The notes under the pieces: model-generated
What the model was told of the DNA's origin: nothing
The model's database searches: none
What the model saw: only the letters and a program-made list of their open reading frames with translations
Made by a program: the position numbers and the translations under genes
Assembly: GCF_002234575.2 (NCBI RefSeq)
Contig: NZ_CP022464.2
Span: forward strand, 1,674,001 to 1,738,000
Reading direction: 5' to 3'
DNA: 64,000 nt
Origin: Enterocloster bolteae
GTDB taxonomy: Bacteria > Bacillota > Clostridia > Lachnospirales > Lachnospiraceae
Part shown: positions 42,050 through 50,321 of the stretch, piece by piece
Position numbering within the stretch: position 1 is the stretch's first letter
Layout: each line of letters starts with the position of its first letter

Positions 42050-42460
42050 TTACTTGTTCTTCTTGCCTTCCTTCCCCTTTTTTCCCTCTTTTCCTTCCTT
42101 GGCCGCCTTTTTATCGCCCTTTTTTGATTTCGCGGATTTCTTGGGTTCAGACTTCTTTGGCTTATCGCCTTTGGGGGAGTCGGATTTTCTGGATTTGGAG
42201 GATGTCTCCTTTTCCGCGGAACCGGCTTCGGGGACAGAAGGTTCCTCCGGGGCGGGACTCCCTTCCGGGATGTACTCTATGATATCGCTGATATCACAGC
42301 CCAGCAGTGTGCAGAGGGTATCCAGGGTGTGGGTGGATACATGCATGTTTTTTTTCAGCCGTCCTATCTGGCCCGCGCTGAAATTATAATGTTTGATCAG
42401 TCTGTACTGAGTCATGCCCTGGGCTTCCATGGTTGCCCACAGCCGGTCATAGCGTATCAT
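42050..42460 (-). CDS. XRE-type DNA-binding protein with long Lys-rich tail
   Basis: The 136-residue protein has a helix-turn-helix in residues about 1-65 (MTQYRLIKHYNFSAGQIGRLKK, LDTLCTLLGCDISDIIEY). After a Pro/Glu linker about 55 residues are almost only Lys, Ser, Gly, Asp and Glu (GDKKAAKEGKEGKKGKEGKK at the end). The tail should be disordered and could bind nucleic acid without sequence preference. AAAAGGAGG precedes the start. Targets are unknown. Confidence 0.82.
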   Translation of the reverse strand: MIRYDRLWATMEAQGMTQYRLIKHYNFSAGQIGRLKKNMHVSTHTLDTLCTLLGCDISDIIEYIPEGSPAPEEPSVPEAGSAEKETSSKSRKSDSPKGDKPKKSEPKKSAKSKKGDKKAAKEGKEGKKGKEGKKNK

Positions 42461-42656
42461 GGCTTATCCTCCTTTTGGCTGTTAAAGTCCGTAAAACCGG
42501 GCTTTTCAGTGGCTATTATCAATAAATGGATTATACCATGAAGCGGGTATAAATACAAGGAGGATTGGCAGAAATGGGAATAAAAGAGAGAAGAATGGGA
42601 ATAGTAGGAATGACCATATGTCACACTGTTTTCATATATAATTAGGAGGAAAATCC

Positions 42657-43283
42657 ATGACTGATTTTAAGACCAGCGAGACAGCTAAGAATCTTATGAG
42701 AGCCTTTGCGGGAGAGAGCCAGGCCAGGAACCGTTATACCTTTGCGGCGGGGCTGGCAAAGGAGCAGAAGATGCCCATGGTGGAGGCGGTATTCCGCTAC
42801 ACTGCAGACCAGGAAAAGGAACATGCGGAAATATTTTATGACTATCTGAAGCCGTTAGATAAGGAAACCATATTCATAGACGGAGGTTATCCGGTGGATT
42901 TGGAAAAGAATACCCTGGCCCAGCTGAATGCGGCCGCACACAACGAATACGAGGAGCATGACGTGGTGTACAAATCCTTTGGAGACATTGCGCAGAAGGA
43001 AGGCTTTTCCCAGATTGCAGCCACCTTCCGCATGATTGCGGAGATTGAGAAGACCCACGGTGAGCGTTTCCAGTATCTGGCAGATCTGCTGGGAGCCGGG
43101 AACCTGTATGTGAGCCCTCAGAAGGAGACCTGGATCTGCACCAACTGCGGATATATATATGAAGGAGAAGAACCCCCTCAGTACTGTCCTGTATGCCGTC
43201 ACGACCAGGGCTATTTTGCCCGCAAGGAGCTGGCGCCGTGGTATCTGCAGGATAATATGCAGAAGAATAAGCAGGCAAAGTAG
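42657..43283 (+). CDS. rbr: rubrerythrin
   Basis: The 208-residue protein has an N-terminal ferritin-like di-iron domain (GESQARNRYTF, DQEKEHAEIF, EIEKTHGERF carry the Glu and His ligands) and a C-terminal rubredoxin domain with two Cys pairs (CTNCGYIYEG and CPVCRHDQGYF). It reduces hydrogen peroxide to water with electrons from reduced rubredoxin/NADH and protects anaerobes from oxygen. Length and order are standard. AGGAGG lies upstream. The gene stands alone. Confidence 0.97.
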   Translation: MTDFKTSETAKNLMRAFAGESQARNRYTFAAGLAKEQKMPMVEAVFRYTADQEKEHAEIFYDYLKPLDKETIFIDGGYPVDLEKNTLAQLNAAAHNEYEEHDVVYKSFGDIAQKEGFSQIAATFRMIAEIEKTHGERFQYLADLLGAGNLYVSPQKETWICTNCGYIYEGEEPPQYCPVCRHDQGYFARKELAPWYLQDNMQKNKQAK

Positions 43284-43302
43284 CCCACAGACAAAATAAG
43301 AT

Positions 43303-43332
43303 TTTACAAAGAGGGTGAGTGGGTGGTATAAT
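43303..43332 (+). promoter_or_regulatory. promoter of the HAD phosphatase gene cluster
   Basis: TTTACA (43303-43308) and a perfect TATAAT (43327-43332) are 18 bases apart, 111 bases before the start of the HAD gene. Confidence 0.6.
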
Positions 43333-43342
43333 GTCCACGCAG

Positions 43343-43397
43343 GCAAAGCCCGGGGCCCTGAAGGAACACAGCCAAATCAGGGCCGGCCGCGCTTTGC
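43343..43397 (+). other. leader hairpin before the HAD phosphatase gene
   Basis: GCAAAGC (43343-43349) pairs with GCTTTGC (43391-43397) and GGCCCTGA (43354-43361) with TCAGGGCC (43377-43384). The transcript would start just before it, so the leader is a stable stem-loop. No T run follows, so it is not a plain terminator. Confidence 0.5.
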
Positions 43398-43443
43398 AAA
43401 TGAGACTGAAAACTGATTACCACCTATTAAGGAGAACAGATAT

Positions 43444-44130
43444 ATGCCAAATCCAATTCAAGCAGTCATATTCGACCAGGACGGACTTATGTTTGACACG
43501 GAAAGCCTGGCCGCCACATCCTGGTTTGAAGTAGGACCTAAATACGGAATCCATGTGGACGGCAATTTCCTGCGGGGAATCCGGGGATGCAAACCTGACA
43601 AGGTAAAACAGGTCTGCACACAGCAGTTCGGTGAGGAGGCCATGAAGGACTATGACAGGTTCCGGGAAGAGAAGCGCCAATACTCCTACCGCTGGATTGC
43701 GGAGCATGGCGTCCCGGTAAAAAAGGGCCTTAAGGAACTGCTTATATACCTGAAAGACCACAACATAAAGACAGCCGTGGCCACGGCCAGCAGTGAAAGC
43801 TGGACCCAGGGCAATGTCAGGGGAGCCGGCGTGGAGAAGTATTTTGACGATTACATATACGGGGACATGGTGAAGGAAGCAAAGCCAAACCCGGCCATCT
43901 TCCTGCTGGCAGCCCGGCGGCTGGGGGTGGATCCCGGGGCATGCGTTGTCCTGGAAGACAGCTTTAACGGAATCAAGGCAGCCGCAGCAGGCGGTTTTAA
44001 TCCAGTGATGATACCTGACCAGGACCAGCCGGATGAAGAAATCCGGAATCTGCTGACCGCCTGCTGTGACAGTCTTACAGATGTCATCGGCCTTTTTGAG
44101 AACGGCAGTCTGTCATTAAAGCAGCCATAG
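43444..44130 (+). CDS. HAD superfamily phosphatase/phosphomutase, beta-phosphoglucomutase-like
   Basis: The 228-residue protein has the HAD motifs AVIFDQDGLMFDTE (nucleophile Asp; the second Asp is in the common DxDG form), VATASSES, and PNPAIFLLAARRLGVDP with VLEDSFNGIKAA. A helical cap lies between motifs 1 and 2. The family removes or moves phosphate on small sugar phosphates. AAGGAG precedes the start. It begins a run of same-strand genes up to ytaF. Confidence 0.9.
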   Translation: MPNPIQAVIFDQDGLMFDTESLAATSWFEVGPKYGIHVDGNFLRGIRGCKPDKVKQVCTQQFGEEAMKDYDRFREEKRQYSYRWIAEHGVPVKKGLKELLIYLKDHNIKTAVATASSESWTQGNVRGAGVEKYFDDYIYGDMVKEAKPNPAIFLLAARRLGVDPGACVVLEDSFNGIKAAAAGGFNPVMIPDQDQPDEEIRNLLTACCDSLTDVIGLFENGSLSLKQP

Positions 44131-44174
44131 CAGCCCCGGAAAAGAAGCTGTCATCTAATAAAGGAATGAATTAT

Positions 44175-45047
44175 ATGTGGAAAGAAGCCGTTTCCCTGGC
44201 CGCAGCGGCAGGCGCTGCCTGTATGCTACGGTCCGAGTACGAAAAAAAGCATTTTTCAGTGGAAGTGACAGAGATCATTTCCCCTAAACTGGAAAGGGAC
44301 AGGAACCTGATATTCCTGTCCGACCTTCACAATAACGAGTTTGGCCGGGACAACGGGGAACTGGTGGCAGCGATTCACCGTCTGAATCCGGACGCGGTAT
44401 TATCCGGCGGAGATATGATGGTCTGCAAGGGAAAGCGGGACATAAAGGTCCCGCTGAAGCTGTTCCGCCAGCTGGCAGCCAGCTATCCGGTTTACTGCGG
44501 CAACGGAAACCATGAGAACCGCATGGTGTGGGAGCGCAGCTTATACGGGGACCTCTACGAGGAGTACAGGGATGCCATGACCGCCATGGGCGTCAGCTAC
44601 CTGGAGGACAGCTGTGCTTTTCTGGGAAGGGACTTAAGGATTGCCGGTCTGGATTTAGCCCCCTGTTTCTACCGGAAGGCCCTGTACCAGAAGGTGCCGC
44701 CCATGCCCCCGGGCTATCTGGAACGGAAACTGGGCAAAGGACCGTCTGACTGCAAGGAGGAGCCCTTCACCATTCTTCTGGCCCATTCCCCTCTGTATTT
44801 TGATTCCTATGCCCGCTGGGGAGCGGATTTGACTCTGGCCGGACATTTTCACGGAGGCACCATCCGCATACCGGGACTGGGGGGAGTCATGACGCCCCAG
44901 TACCAGTTTTTCTTACCCTGGTGCGCCGGGGATTTTGAACGGGACGGGAAGCGGATGATTGTCAGCCGGGGACTGGGAACCCACTCTATTAACATCCGCC
45001 TGAACAACAGGCCCCAGCTGGTGCTAATCCGTTTGAGAAGGGCGTGA
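44175..45047 (+). CDS. metallophosphoesterase
   Basis: The 290-residue protein has a short hydrophobic N-terminus (SLAAAAGAACML) and the calcineurin-like metal motifs LIFLSDLHNNEFG, SGGDMM, GNGNHENR and AGHFHGG. Such enzymes (YkuE/YaeI-like) act on phospholipid or nucleotide phosphoesters at the membrane. ATG 44175 is chosen because AAAGGA lies at proper distance; the ATG at 44166 is too close to it. It lies just upstream of scpA. Confidence 0.88.
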   Translation: MWKEAVSLAAAAGAACMLRSEYEKKHFSVEVTEIISPKLERDRNLIFLSDLHNNEFGRDNGELVAAIHRLNPDAVLSGGDMMVCKGKRDIKVPLKLFRQLAASYPVYCGNGNHENRMVWERSLYGDLYEEYRDAMTAMGVSYLEDSCAFLGRDLRIAGLDLAPCFYRKALYQKVPPMPPGYLERKLGKGPSDCKEEPFTILLAHSPLYFDSYARWGADLTLAGHFHGGTIRIPGLGGVMTPQYQFFLPWCAGDFERDGKRMIVSRGLGTHSINIRLNNRPQLVLIRLRRA

Positions 45048-45092
45048 CAGGCATAAAAAACCATAAAATGAATGCCACTTACAGGTGAAAGA

Positions 45093-45893
45093 ATGGAAAC
45101 CATATCCTATAAGCTGGAGCATTTTGAAGGTCCCTTGGATCTGCTGCTCCACCTCATTGAGAAAAATAAGATAAACATATATGATATTCCCATTGTGGAA
45201 ATCACGGCCCAGTACCTGGACTATGTGCGCCATATGGAGCGGGAGGACTTAAATATTGTCAGCGAGTTCCTGGTAATGGCGGCCACGCTGCTTGACATTA
45301 AGGCTAAGATGCTCCTTCCCAAGGAAGTGGATGAGGAAGGGGAGGAAATAGACCCCAGGGCAGAGCTGGTTATGCGCTTACTGGAATATAAGAAGTACAG
45401 GCTGATGGCCGATGAACTGGCTGACAGGGAGGATGGGGCTCTAAAGCATCTCTATAAGCCCTCCACCCTGCCGCCGGAGGTTGCCAAATATGAGCCTCCG
45501 GTGGACCTGGACAAGCTCCTTGACGGACTTACGCTGGCTAAGCTCCAGAGAATCTTTGAGCAGGTAATGAAGCGCAAGGAGGACAAGATTGACCCTATCC
45601 GGAGCAATTTCGGAACCATACACAGGGAACCCGTAAGCCTGGAACAGAAGATAGGAAACGTGCTTCTTTACGCCAGGAGGAAGCGCAGATTCAGCTTCAG
45701 GGAACTTCTGGAGGGACAGCCGGACAAGCTGGAGGTGGTGGTTACCTTCCTGGCGGTTTTGGAGCTTATGAAGATAGGAAAGATTCATTTGAGCCAGGAG
45801 GAGACCTTTGGGGACATGGACATAGAGACCCTGGAGCAGGAAGGCGAGGAAGAGGAGCTGGATTTGGCCCAACTGGGTGATTTTGAAGGATGA
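45093..45893 (+). CDS. scpA: segregation and condensation protein A
   Basis: The 266-residue kleisin has the ScpA start YKLEHFEGPLDLLLHLIEKNKINIYDIPI, the segment VMAATLLDIKAKMLLP and a C-terminal winged helix (VVTFLAVLELMKIGKI). It bridges the SMC heads and binds ScpB to condense the chromosome. ATG 45093 gives the normal family N-terminus; an in-frame ATG at 45072 would add seven residues. It overlaps no gene but lies 13 bases before scpB. Confidence 0.96.
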   Translation: METISYKLEHFEGPLDLLLHLIEKNKINIYDIPIVEITAQYLDYVRHMEREDLNIVSEFLVMAATLLDIKAKMLLPKEVDEEGEEIDPRAELVMRLLEYKKYRLMADELADREDGALKHLYKPSTLPPEVAKYEPPVDLDKLLDGLTLAKLQRIFEQVMKRKEDKIDPIRSNFGTIHREPVSLEQKIGNVLLYARRKRRFSFRELLEGQPDKLEVVVTFLAVLELMKIGKIHLSQEETFGDMDIETLEQEGEEEELDLAQLGDFEG

Positions 45894-45906
45894 TGGATGG
45901 AATCTT

Positions 45907-46809
45907 ATGAGTAGTAAAGACAGAATAGAAGCCCTGGAGGCCGGAGCCGGCGTGGTTGAAACCCGCACCGGAAAGCTGGCCGGAAGTGAGAAAAGAGAAG
46001 CAAAGGAGCAGGAAGGGCAGATGGAGCTTGCCTTTCCTCCTACAGAGGATGAAAAAGAGCAGGAGGCGGTTATAGAGGCAGTGCTCTTTACCATGGGAAG
46101 GTCGGTGGAGCTTCGCCAGCTGGCGGCATCCATCGGCCAGCCGGAAGAAGTGGCCAGGAAGGCAGTGGAGCGCCTGATAAAGCGGTACAGGTCAGCCAGA
46201 AGCGGCATGGAGATAACCCAGCTGGAGGACAGCTACCAGATGTGTACCAAGGCAGCCTACTACGAAAACCTGATACGGGTGGCCTCTGCCCCCAAAAAAC
46301 AGGTGCTGACGGAAGTGGTGCTTGAGACCCTGTCCATCATTGCCTATAAGCAGCCTGTGACCAAGATGGAGATTGAGAAGATACGAGGCGTCAAGTCAGA
46401 CCACGCGGTGAACCGTCTGGTGGAATACAACCTGGTATACGAGGTGGGCCGCCTGGACGCGCCCGGCCGGCCGGCTCTTTTTGCCACCACAGAGGAATTT
46501 CTGCGCAGGTTCGGCGTGGGATCGGTCCAGGATTTGCCGGATTTGGGTCCTGAGCAGGAAGCGGAGATCAAGGCGGAGGTGGAGGAGGAGCTGCAGCTTA
46601 AGCTGGAGGAACTGACGGTTGAGGCTGCATCTGGGGAAGCCGCTGAGACGGCCGAGACCGCCATGGAAACCGCTGAGACGGCCGAGACCGCCATGGAAGC
46701 CGCTGAGACGGCCGAGACCGCCATGGAAGCCGCTGAGACGGCCGGGACTGCCATGGAAGCCGCCGCGACGGCTGAGGAAACAGCCGTGGCCCGGGAACCG
46801 GAAGCCTGA
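45907..46809 (+). CDS. scpB: segregation and condensation protein B, with repeat-rich C-terminal extension
   Basis: The 300-residue protein has the two winged-helix domains of ScpB (about 40-200: AVIEAVLFTMGRSVELRQLA, VLETLSIIAYKQPVTKMEIEKIRG, GRPALFATTEEFLRRFG). Family members are about 190 residues; this one has about 100 more, mostly Glu/Ala/Thr, including a 10-residue repeat (AETAETAMEA) coded by a 30-bp minisatellite. The tail should be disordered and acidic. The start at 45907 has only a weak ribosome binding site; translational coupling with scpA is likely. Confidence 0.93.
   Translation: MSSKDRIEALEAGAGVVETRTGKLAGSEKREAKEQEGQMELAFPPTEDEKEQEAVIEAVLFTMGRSVELRQLAASIGQPEEVARKAVERLIKRYRSARSGMEITQLEDSYQMCTKAAYYENLIRVASAPKKQVLTEVVLETLSIIAYKQPVTKMEIEKIRGVKSDHAVNRLVEYNLVYEVGRLDAPGRPALFATTEEFLRRFGVGSVQDLPDLGPEQEAEIKAEVEEELQLKLEELTVEAASGEAAETAETAMETAETAETAMEAAETAETAMEAAETAGTAMEAAATAEETAVAREPEA
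46642..46785 (+). repeat. 30-bp coding minisatellite in scpB
   Basis: Four copies (46642-46671, 46672-46701, 46702-46731, 46732-46761) and a degenerate fifth differ by only a few bases. The near identity points to recent expansion, and copy number is likely to vary between strains without a frame change, since the unit is a multiple of three. Confidence 0.92.
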
Positions 46810-46889
46810 TGCCCCGTGTTTGTACACAGAGGAGATTCCCAAAGCAGTACATGAGGAATATACTAAAATAAAAAGAAAAAGTTGATATC

Positions 46890-47516
46890 ATGCTTGGAAG
46901 TCTGATTTTAGTATTTGCTCTCTGTACAGATACCTTTGTGGCCAGCCTTGCATATGGAGCCAACCGGGTCCATGTGGGCTGGGGAAAGGTAGCTTTGTTA
47001 AACGGTATATGCAGCGGATGCCTGGGGCTGGCCCTGGGGCTGGGAAACGTTATAAGCTCTGTCCTTCCGGGGGATGTGACCAGGATTATCTGCTTTGTAA
47101 GCCTGTTTCTGCTGGGATTCATCAAGTTCCTGGATTACAGCATTAAGGCCTATATCAACCGCCATTGCTGTATCCGCCGTAATCTCAGCTTTTCCCTGTC
47201 TGGACTGAAGGTCATAGTCAATATTTACGGAGACCCCATGGCGGCGGACGTGGACGGCTCCCAGTCCCTTGGATGGAAGGAGACCGTATTCCTGGCTCTG
47301 GCCATGTCCATTGACAGCCTGGTGGCCGGAACCATGGCAGCCCTGCTTGATATTCCTGTGGCCGCAACCCTGGCACTGTCATTTGCCGTGGGAGTATGTA
47401 TGATGTACGGCGGCCTGTGGCTGGGGCGCAAGGTGGCCTCACGCTTCCGGTGCGACCTGTCCTGGATTAGCGGCGTCCTGCTGATGGTCCTGGCTTTGAT
47501 GAAGGTCCTTCATTGA
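46890..47516 (+). CDS. ytaF: sporulation membrane protein YtaF (MntP/YtaF family)
   Basis: The 208-residue protein has about six helices and two related halves, each with an Asp in a helix (FALCTDTFVASLAYGANRV and ALAMSIDSLVAGTMAALL), as in MntP-like cation exporters. Between them lies the YtaF-typical DPMAADVDGSQSLGWKE loop. YtaF is a conserved, poorly understood sporulation protein of Firmicutes, supporting a spore-former. The ribosome binding site is weak. Confidence 0.88.
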   Translation: MLGSLILVFALCTDTFVASLAYGANRVHVGWGKVALLNGICSGCLGLALGLGNVISSVLPGDVTRIICFVSLFLLGFIKFLDYSIKAYINRHCCIRRNLSFSLSGLKVIVNIYGDPMAADVDGSQSLGWKETVFLALAMSIDSLVAGTMAALLDIPVAATLALSFAVGVCMMYGGLWLGRKVASRFRCDLSWISGVLLMVLALMKVLH

Positions 47517-47690
47517 TGGGGGGATGGCTGAAAATGTTCTTGGACCGTGCCTTATGGTATGGCTTATCCTGATGGACTGCCAATTTATGGATATTTTTCA
47601 TCCCTTTACCAGTGAGAACGACCGTAAGAAAAACAGGTAAGAAAAACAAAAAACAAAATTAATGCGCAAAAAAACATAACAAACACGAAA

Positions 47691-47746
47691 AAAAGCAGCC
47701 CAGCCGGCGTAAGGGAGTTCCGATACGCTGGTCCGGGGCTGCTTTT
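47691..47746. terminator. bidirectional terminator between ytaF and the xre gene
   Basis: AAAAGCAGCCC (47691-47701) pairs with GGGCTGCTTTT (47736-47746), with A and T tails on both sides, so it can work on both strands. Confidence 0.85.
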
Positions 47747-47762
47747 AACCGCCGTTTTACCG

Positions 47763-48092
47763 CTATATATCTTTTGCCTTGGCTGACAGTCCTTCCATGT
47801 AGGCTTCTGCCTTTGATTTATCCAGAGGGTCCAATTTATCATACAGGTCCATAATCCGCCTCTGCTGTTCGTTCAGGGTAACCTGTATGCCGTCGGTGCT
47901 GTAGAACTGGGCCATGGTTATCCCCATGACTTCGCAGATACGCCGTATGGTCGGTATACTGGGAACCGTGGTACGTCTGAACAGGTTGCCTATATTATTG
48001 GGGGAAGTATCCATCTCCAGTGCCAGGCGGTAATGACTCCATCCCCGCTCTCTGCAAAGCTCTTCTATGCGCTCCAGCTCATAACTCATCAT
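47763..48092 (-). CDS. XRE family regulator
   Basis: The 109-residue protein has an XRE helix-turn-helix (WSHYRLALEMDTSPNNIGNLFRR, then IPTIRRICEVMGITMAQFY) in residues about 5-65 and a helical C-terminus (RRIMDLYDKLDPLDKSKAEAY) for dimerisation. ATG 48092 is chosen since GGTGG lies in front; an ATG at 48107 has no site. A perfect 16-bp palindrome at 48119-48134 lies just upstream and is a good candidate for its own operator. Confidence 0.85.
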   Translation of the reverse strand: MMSYELERIEELCRERGWSHYRLALEMDTSPNNIGNLFRRTTVPSIPTIRRICEVMGITMAQFYSTDGIQVTLNEQQRRIMDLYDKLDPLDKSKAEAYMEGLSAKAKDI

Positions 48093-48118
48093 GTTTTTCA
48101 CCACCATAGTCTATTATC

Positions 48119-48134
48119 TACAAAATCTTTTGTA
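48119..48134. promoter_or_regulatory. palindromic operator candidate upstream of the xre gene
   Basis: TACAAAATCTTTTGTA is a perfect 16-bp palindrome 27 bases before the start of the XRE gene on the - strand. This size and place suit autorepression by a small XRE dimer. Confidence 0.5.
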
Positions 48135-48227
48135 TTATTGTATCCCAGAGGTGAAAAAAACATTAGGCTGAAATGTAGTAGTGGGGGAATTCACTATATA
48201 ATGCATAAATACACGTACAATGCATTG

Positions 48228-48491
48228 CTATACCAGACGGCCGCCATCACCATATCCCAACAGATCGTTAGGGGTGATGCGGAAATAATCGCAAAGTATC
48301 TTAAGCTCAATGTCCGTCACAAGACGTTTGCCCTTCTCTATTCTGAGTATGGTCAGTTCGCTGAAATAATAGCCCTGCACCTGTAGCTGGGCAGCCATTT
48401 CCTTCTGGGATAGTTTTCTGCTTTTGCGCAGCTTGAAAATCTGGTTGCCAATGAGATTTCTCTGCGGCTGGGAATTGTAGGAAATTTTCAT
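48228..48491 (-). CDS. small XRE family regulator
   Basis: The 87-residue protein is little more than a helix-turn-helix (IGNQIFKLRKSRKLSQKEMAAQL, then FSELTILRIEKGKRLVTD, LKILCDYFRITPNDLLG). The start at 48491 has GAGGG upstream; the open frame goes on to 48641 but those 50 residues look non-coding. A partly matched dyad (ACTTC...GAAGT, 48515-48531) lies upstream. Targets are unknown. Confidence 0.82.
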   Translation of the reverse strand: MKISYNSQPQRNLIGNQIFKLRKSRKLSQKEMAAQLQVQGYYFSELTILRIEKGKRLVTDIELKILCDYFRITPNDLLGYGDGGRLV

Positions 48492-48734
48492 AGATGTCCC
48501 TCTGTTCGGTGTAATACTTCTAAAAGTGAAGTTCCTATATGATTGTAATGAATATGAATATATCAAAGTTTCTAATAAAGAAGGAATAAAAAATAAAGTA
48601 GAAAATTCCATAGGAGTATGATAGACTTGTAAAAGTGCCACAGTTCAGACGGCGTATCTTCTTGACTGAGAGAAACGGACAGGCAGTATCGGATGGACTG
48701 TTACGTAAAAGTATGAAAGAGACAGGAGAAAATT

Positions 48735-49250
48735 ATGCAGAGAATTGCGAAATTTCATAAAGTTAGTTTTGAACAGTTTAAGGCAGATTGGGCTGATGCT
48801 TTCCCGGATACATCGGAGGAAGAGATAATACATATTTATGAAGGGATCCGGCTTCCGGCCAGAGCCACTTCCGGCTCCGCTGGATATGATTTCTTTACTC
48901 CGGTTCCCCTTACCCTGGCCCCTGGTGAGAGCATGAAGGTCCCCACCGGCGTCAGGGCGGAGATTGACACTGGCTGGGTGCTCCAGATTTTTCCGCGCAG
49001 CAGCCTGGGATTTAAATTCAGGCTCCAGCTGAACAACACGGTGGGAATCATTGACAGCGATTATTTTTATTCAGACAATGAAGGCCATATGTTCATTAAG
49101 GTGACCAATGATTCCAGGGAGGGAAAGACTGTGGAGCTGGGACAGGGCGCCGGATTTGCACAGGGAATTTTCATTCCTTACGGCATCACCGCGGACGACG
49201 AATGCAGTGATGTGCGCAACGGCGGTTTTGGAAGTACGGATGCAAGGTAG
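48735..49250 (+). CDS. dut: dUTP diphosphatase
   Basis: The 171-residue trimeric dUTPase has its five motifs: GSAGYDFFT, PRSSLGFKF, GIIDSDYFYS, GQGAGFAQGIF and RNGGFGSTD. It turns dUTP to dUMP and diphosphate, limiting uracil in DNA and feeding dTMP synthesis. The N-terminal 35 residues are longer than in the shortest family members. AGGAG precedes the start. It is followed ten bases later by the TPR protein gene and then hflX. Confidence 0.95.
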   Translation: MQRIAKFHKVSFEQFKADWADAFPDTSEEEIIHIYEGIRLPARATSGSAGYDFFTPVPLTLAPGESMKVPTGVRAEIDTGWVLQIFPRSSLGFKFRLQLNNTVGIIDSDYFYSDNEGHMFIKVTNDSREGKTVELGQGAGFAQGIFIPYGITADDECSDVRNGGFGSTDAR

Positions 49251-49260
49251 GTAGAAACAT

Positions 49261-50319
49261 ATGGGAAGTCGTGGACAGAGGTCATACAGCAGCGGGCGCA
49301 GGCCCCAGTCAAAGGGGCAGCACCCCGGATACGGAGGAAAAAGGCCGGTTTCCAATGCAGCGCGCAGGCGCCGCAGGAGAAACCGGATTATCAGGGCGGT
49401 CATTGCGTGGGCAGTCTGCATCTTTCTCGTGGGGTTGATTGCAGCGGGAACATTCCGGCTGGTGGCGCATATGACCACCTCCAAGAAGCGCCAGTTCCGT
49501 GCAGAGGGTATAGAGAAGCTGGAGGCAGGAGATTATGCAGGGGCCATCGGATCCTTTGATACGGCTCTTGAAAAGTCTGGCAAGGGAGCAGAGGATTTCA
49601 ACCGGGATGTGCTCTTATACAGGGCGGATGCAGAGTTTCTGTTAAAGGATTATAATGCGGCTATCCACACCTATGACCTTCTTCTGGAGATGAAGCCGGA
49701 CACACCGGAGTATATGTACAGGCAGAGCAGCTGCTATGCCCGGCTTGGAGATACGGATAATGCCCTTGAGCGCTACCAGGAGGCTAAGGCGCTGGATAAG
49801 AAGGACAAGCCGGTGCCCGGCAGGCAGGAGGCCCTGCTGGCCGCAGGAAGCGCCTGTGTGGACGCGAAGGAATACGATAAGGCCATGGCGCTTTATGAAG
49901 ACGCACTGAAGGATGGGATGGAACATGGTGAAATCTATAATCAAATGGGTCTATGCCAGATGGCTGCAGAGGATTACCAGAGTGCTTATGATTCTTTTGA
50001 CAAAGGGTACCAGGTAGCGGCTGCTGCCCAGGCTGTGGCTCTACAGGAGAAAGACCGGAAAACAGGCAAGGAGACGGACAAAAAAGAAACGAAGGATGGG
50101 GACGCCGGGGAAGGGGCAGGCGGGGAAAACGCGCCGGCTGTCGCGGCAGAAGCAGACGGCTTCAGGGAACTTTTGAAGGAGCTTTCGTATAACCGGGCCG
50201 CTGCCTGCGAACACTTACAGCAGTACGACAAAGCCCTGGCATTATTTGAGGACTTTGTAAAGGAGTTTGGCTCCAATGAAGATGCGGAGCATGAGATTGC
50301 ATTTTTGAAAACGAGGTAG
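49261..50319 (+). CDS. membrane-anchored TPR protein
   Basis: The 352-residue protein has an Arg-rich N-terminus, one helix (IIRAVIAWAVCIFLVGLIAAGTF, about 41-63), and several TPR units outside or inside the membrane (GDYAGAIGSFDTALEK, KDYNAAIHTYDLLLEM, GDTDNALERYQEAKAL, KEYDKAMALYEDALKDG, EDYQSAYDSFDKG, QQYDKALALFEDFVKEF). A Lys/Glu/Gly-rich insert interrupts the last units. TPR proteins are protein-binding scaffolds. It sits between dut and hflX in an operon. Confidence 0.85.
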   Translation: MGSRGQRSYSSGRRPQSKGQHPGYGGKRPVSNAARRRRRRNRIIRAVIAWAVCIFLVGLIAAGTFRLVAHMTTSKKRQFRAEGIEKLEAGDYAGAIGSFDTALEKSGKGAEDFNRDVLLYRADAEFLLKDYNAAIHTYDLLLEMKPDTPEYMYRQSSCYARLGDTDNALERYQEAKALDKKDKPVPGRQEALLAAGSACVDAKEYDKAMALYEDALKDGMEHGEIYNQMGLCQMAAEDYQSAYDSFDKGYQVAAAAQAVALQEKDRKTGKETDKKETKDGDAGEGAGGENAPAVAAEADGFRELLKELSYNRAAACEHLQQYDKALALFEDFVKEFGSNEDAEHEIAFLKTR

Positions 50320-50321
50320 GA

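Noticed and set aside
45093..47516. scpA-scpB-ytaF as a horizontally acquired cluster because of the repeat
   Set aside because: All three are core Firmicutes genes with the same composition as their neighbours; the repeat is explained by local slippage.
48492..48641. N-terminal extension of the small XRE regulator
   Set aside because: The extra 50 codons have no helix-turn-helix resemblance and the start at 48491 has its own ribosome binding site.
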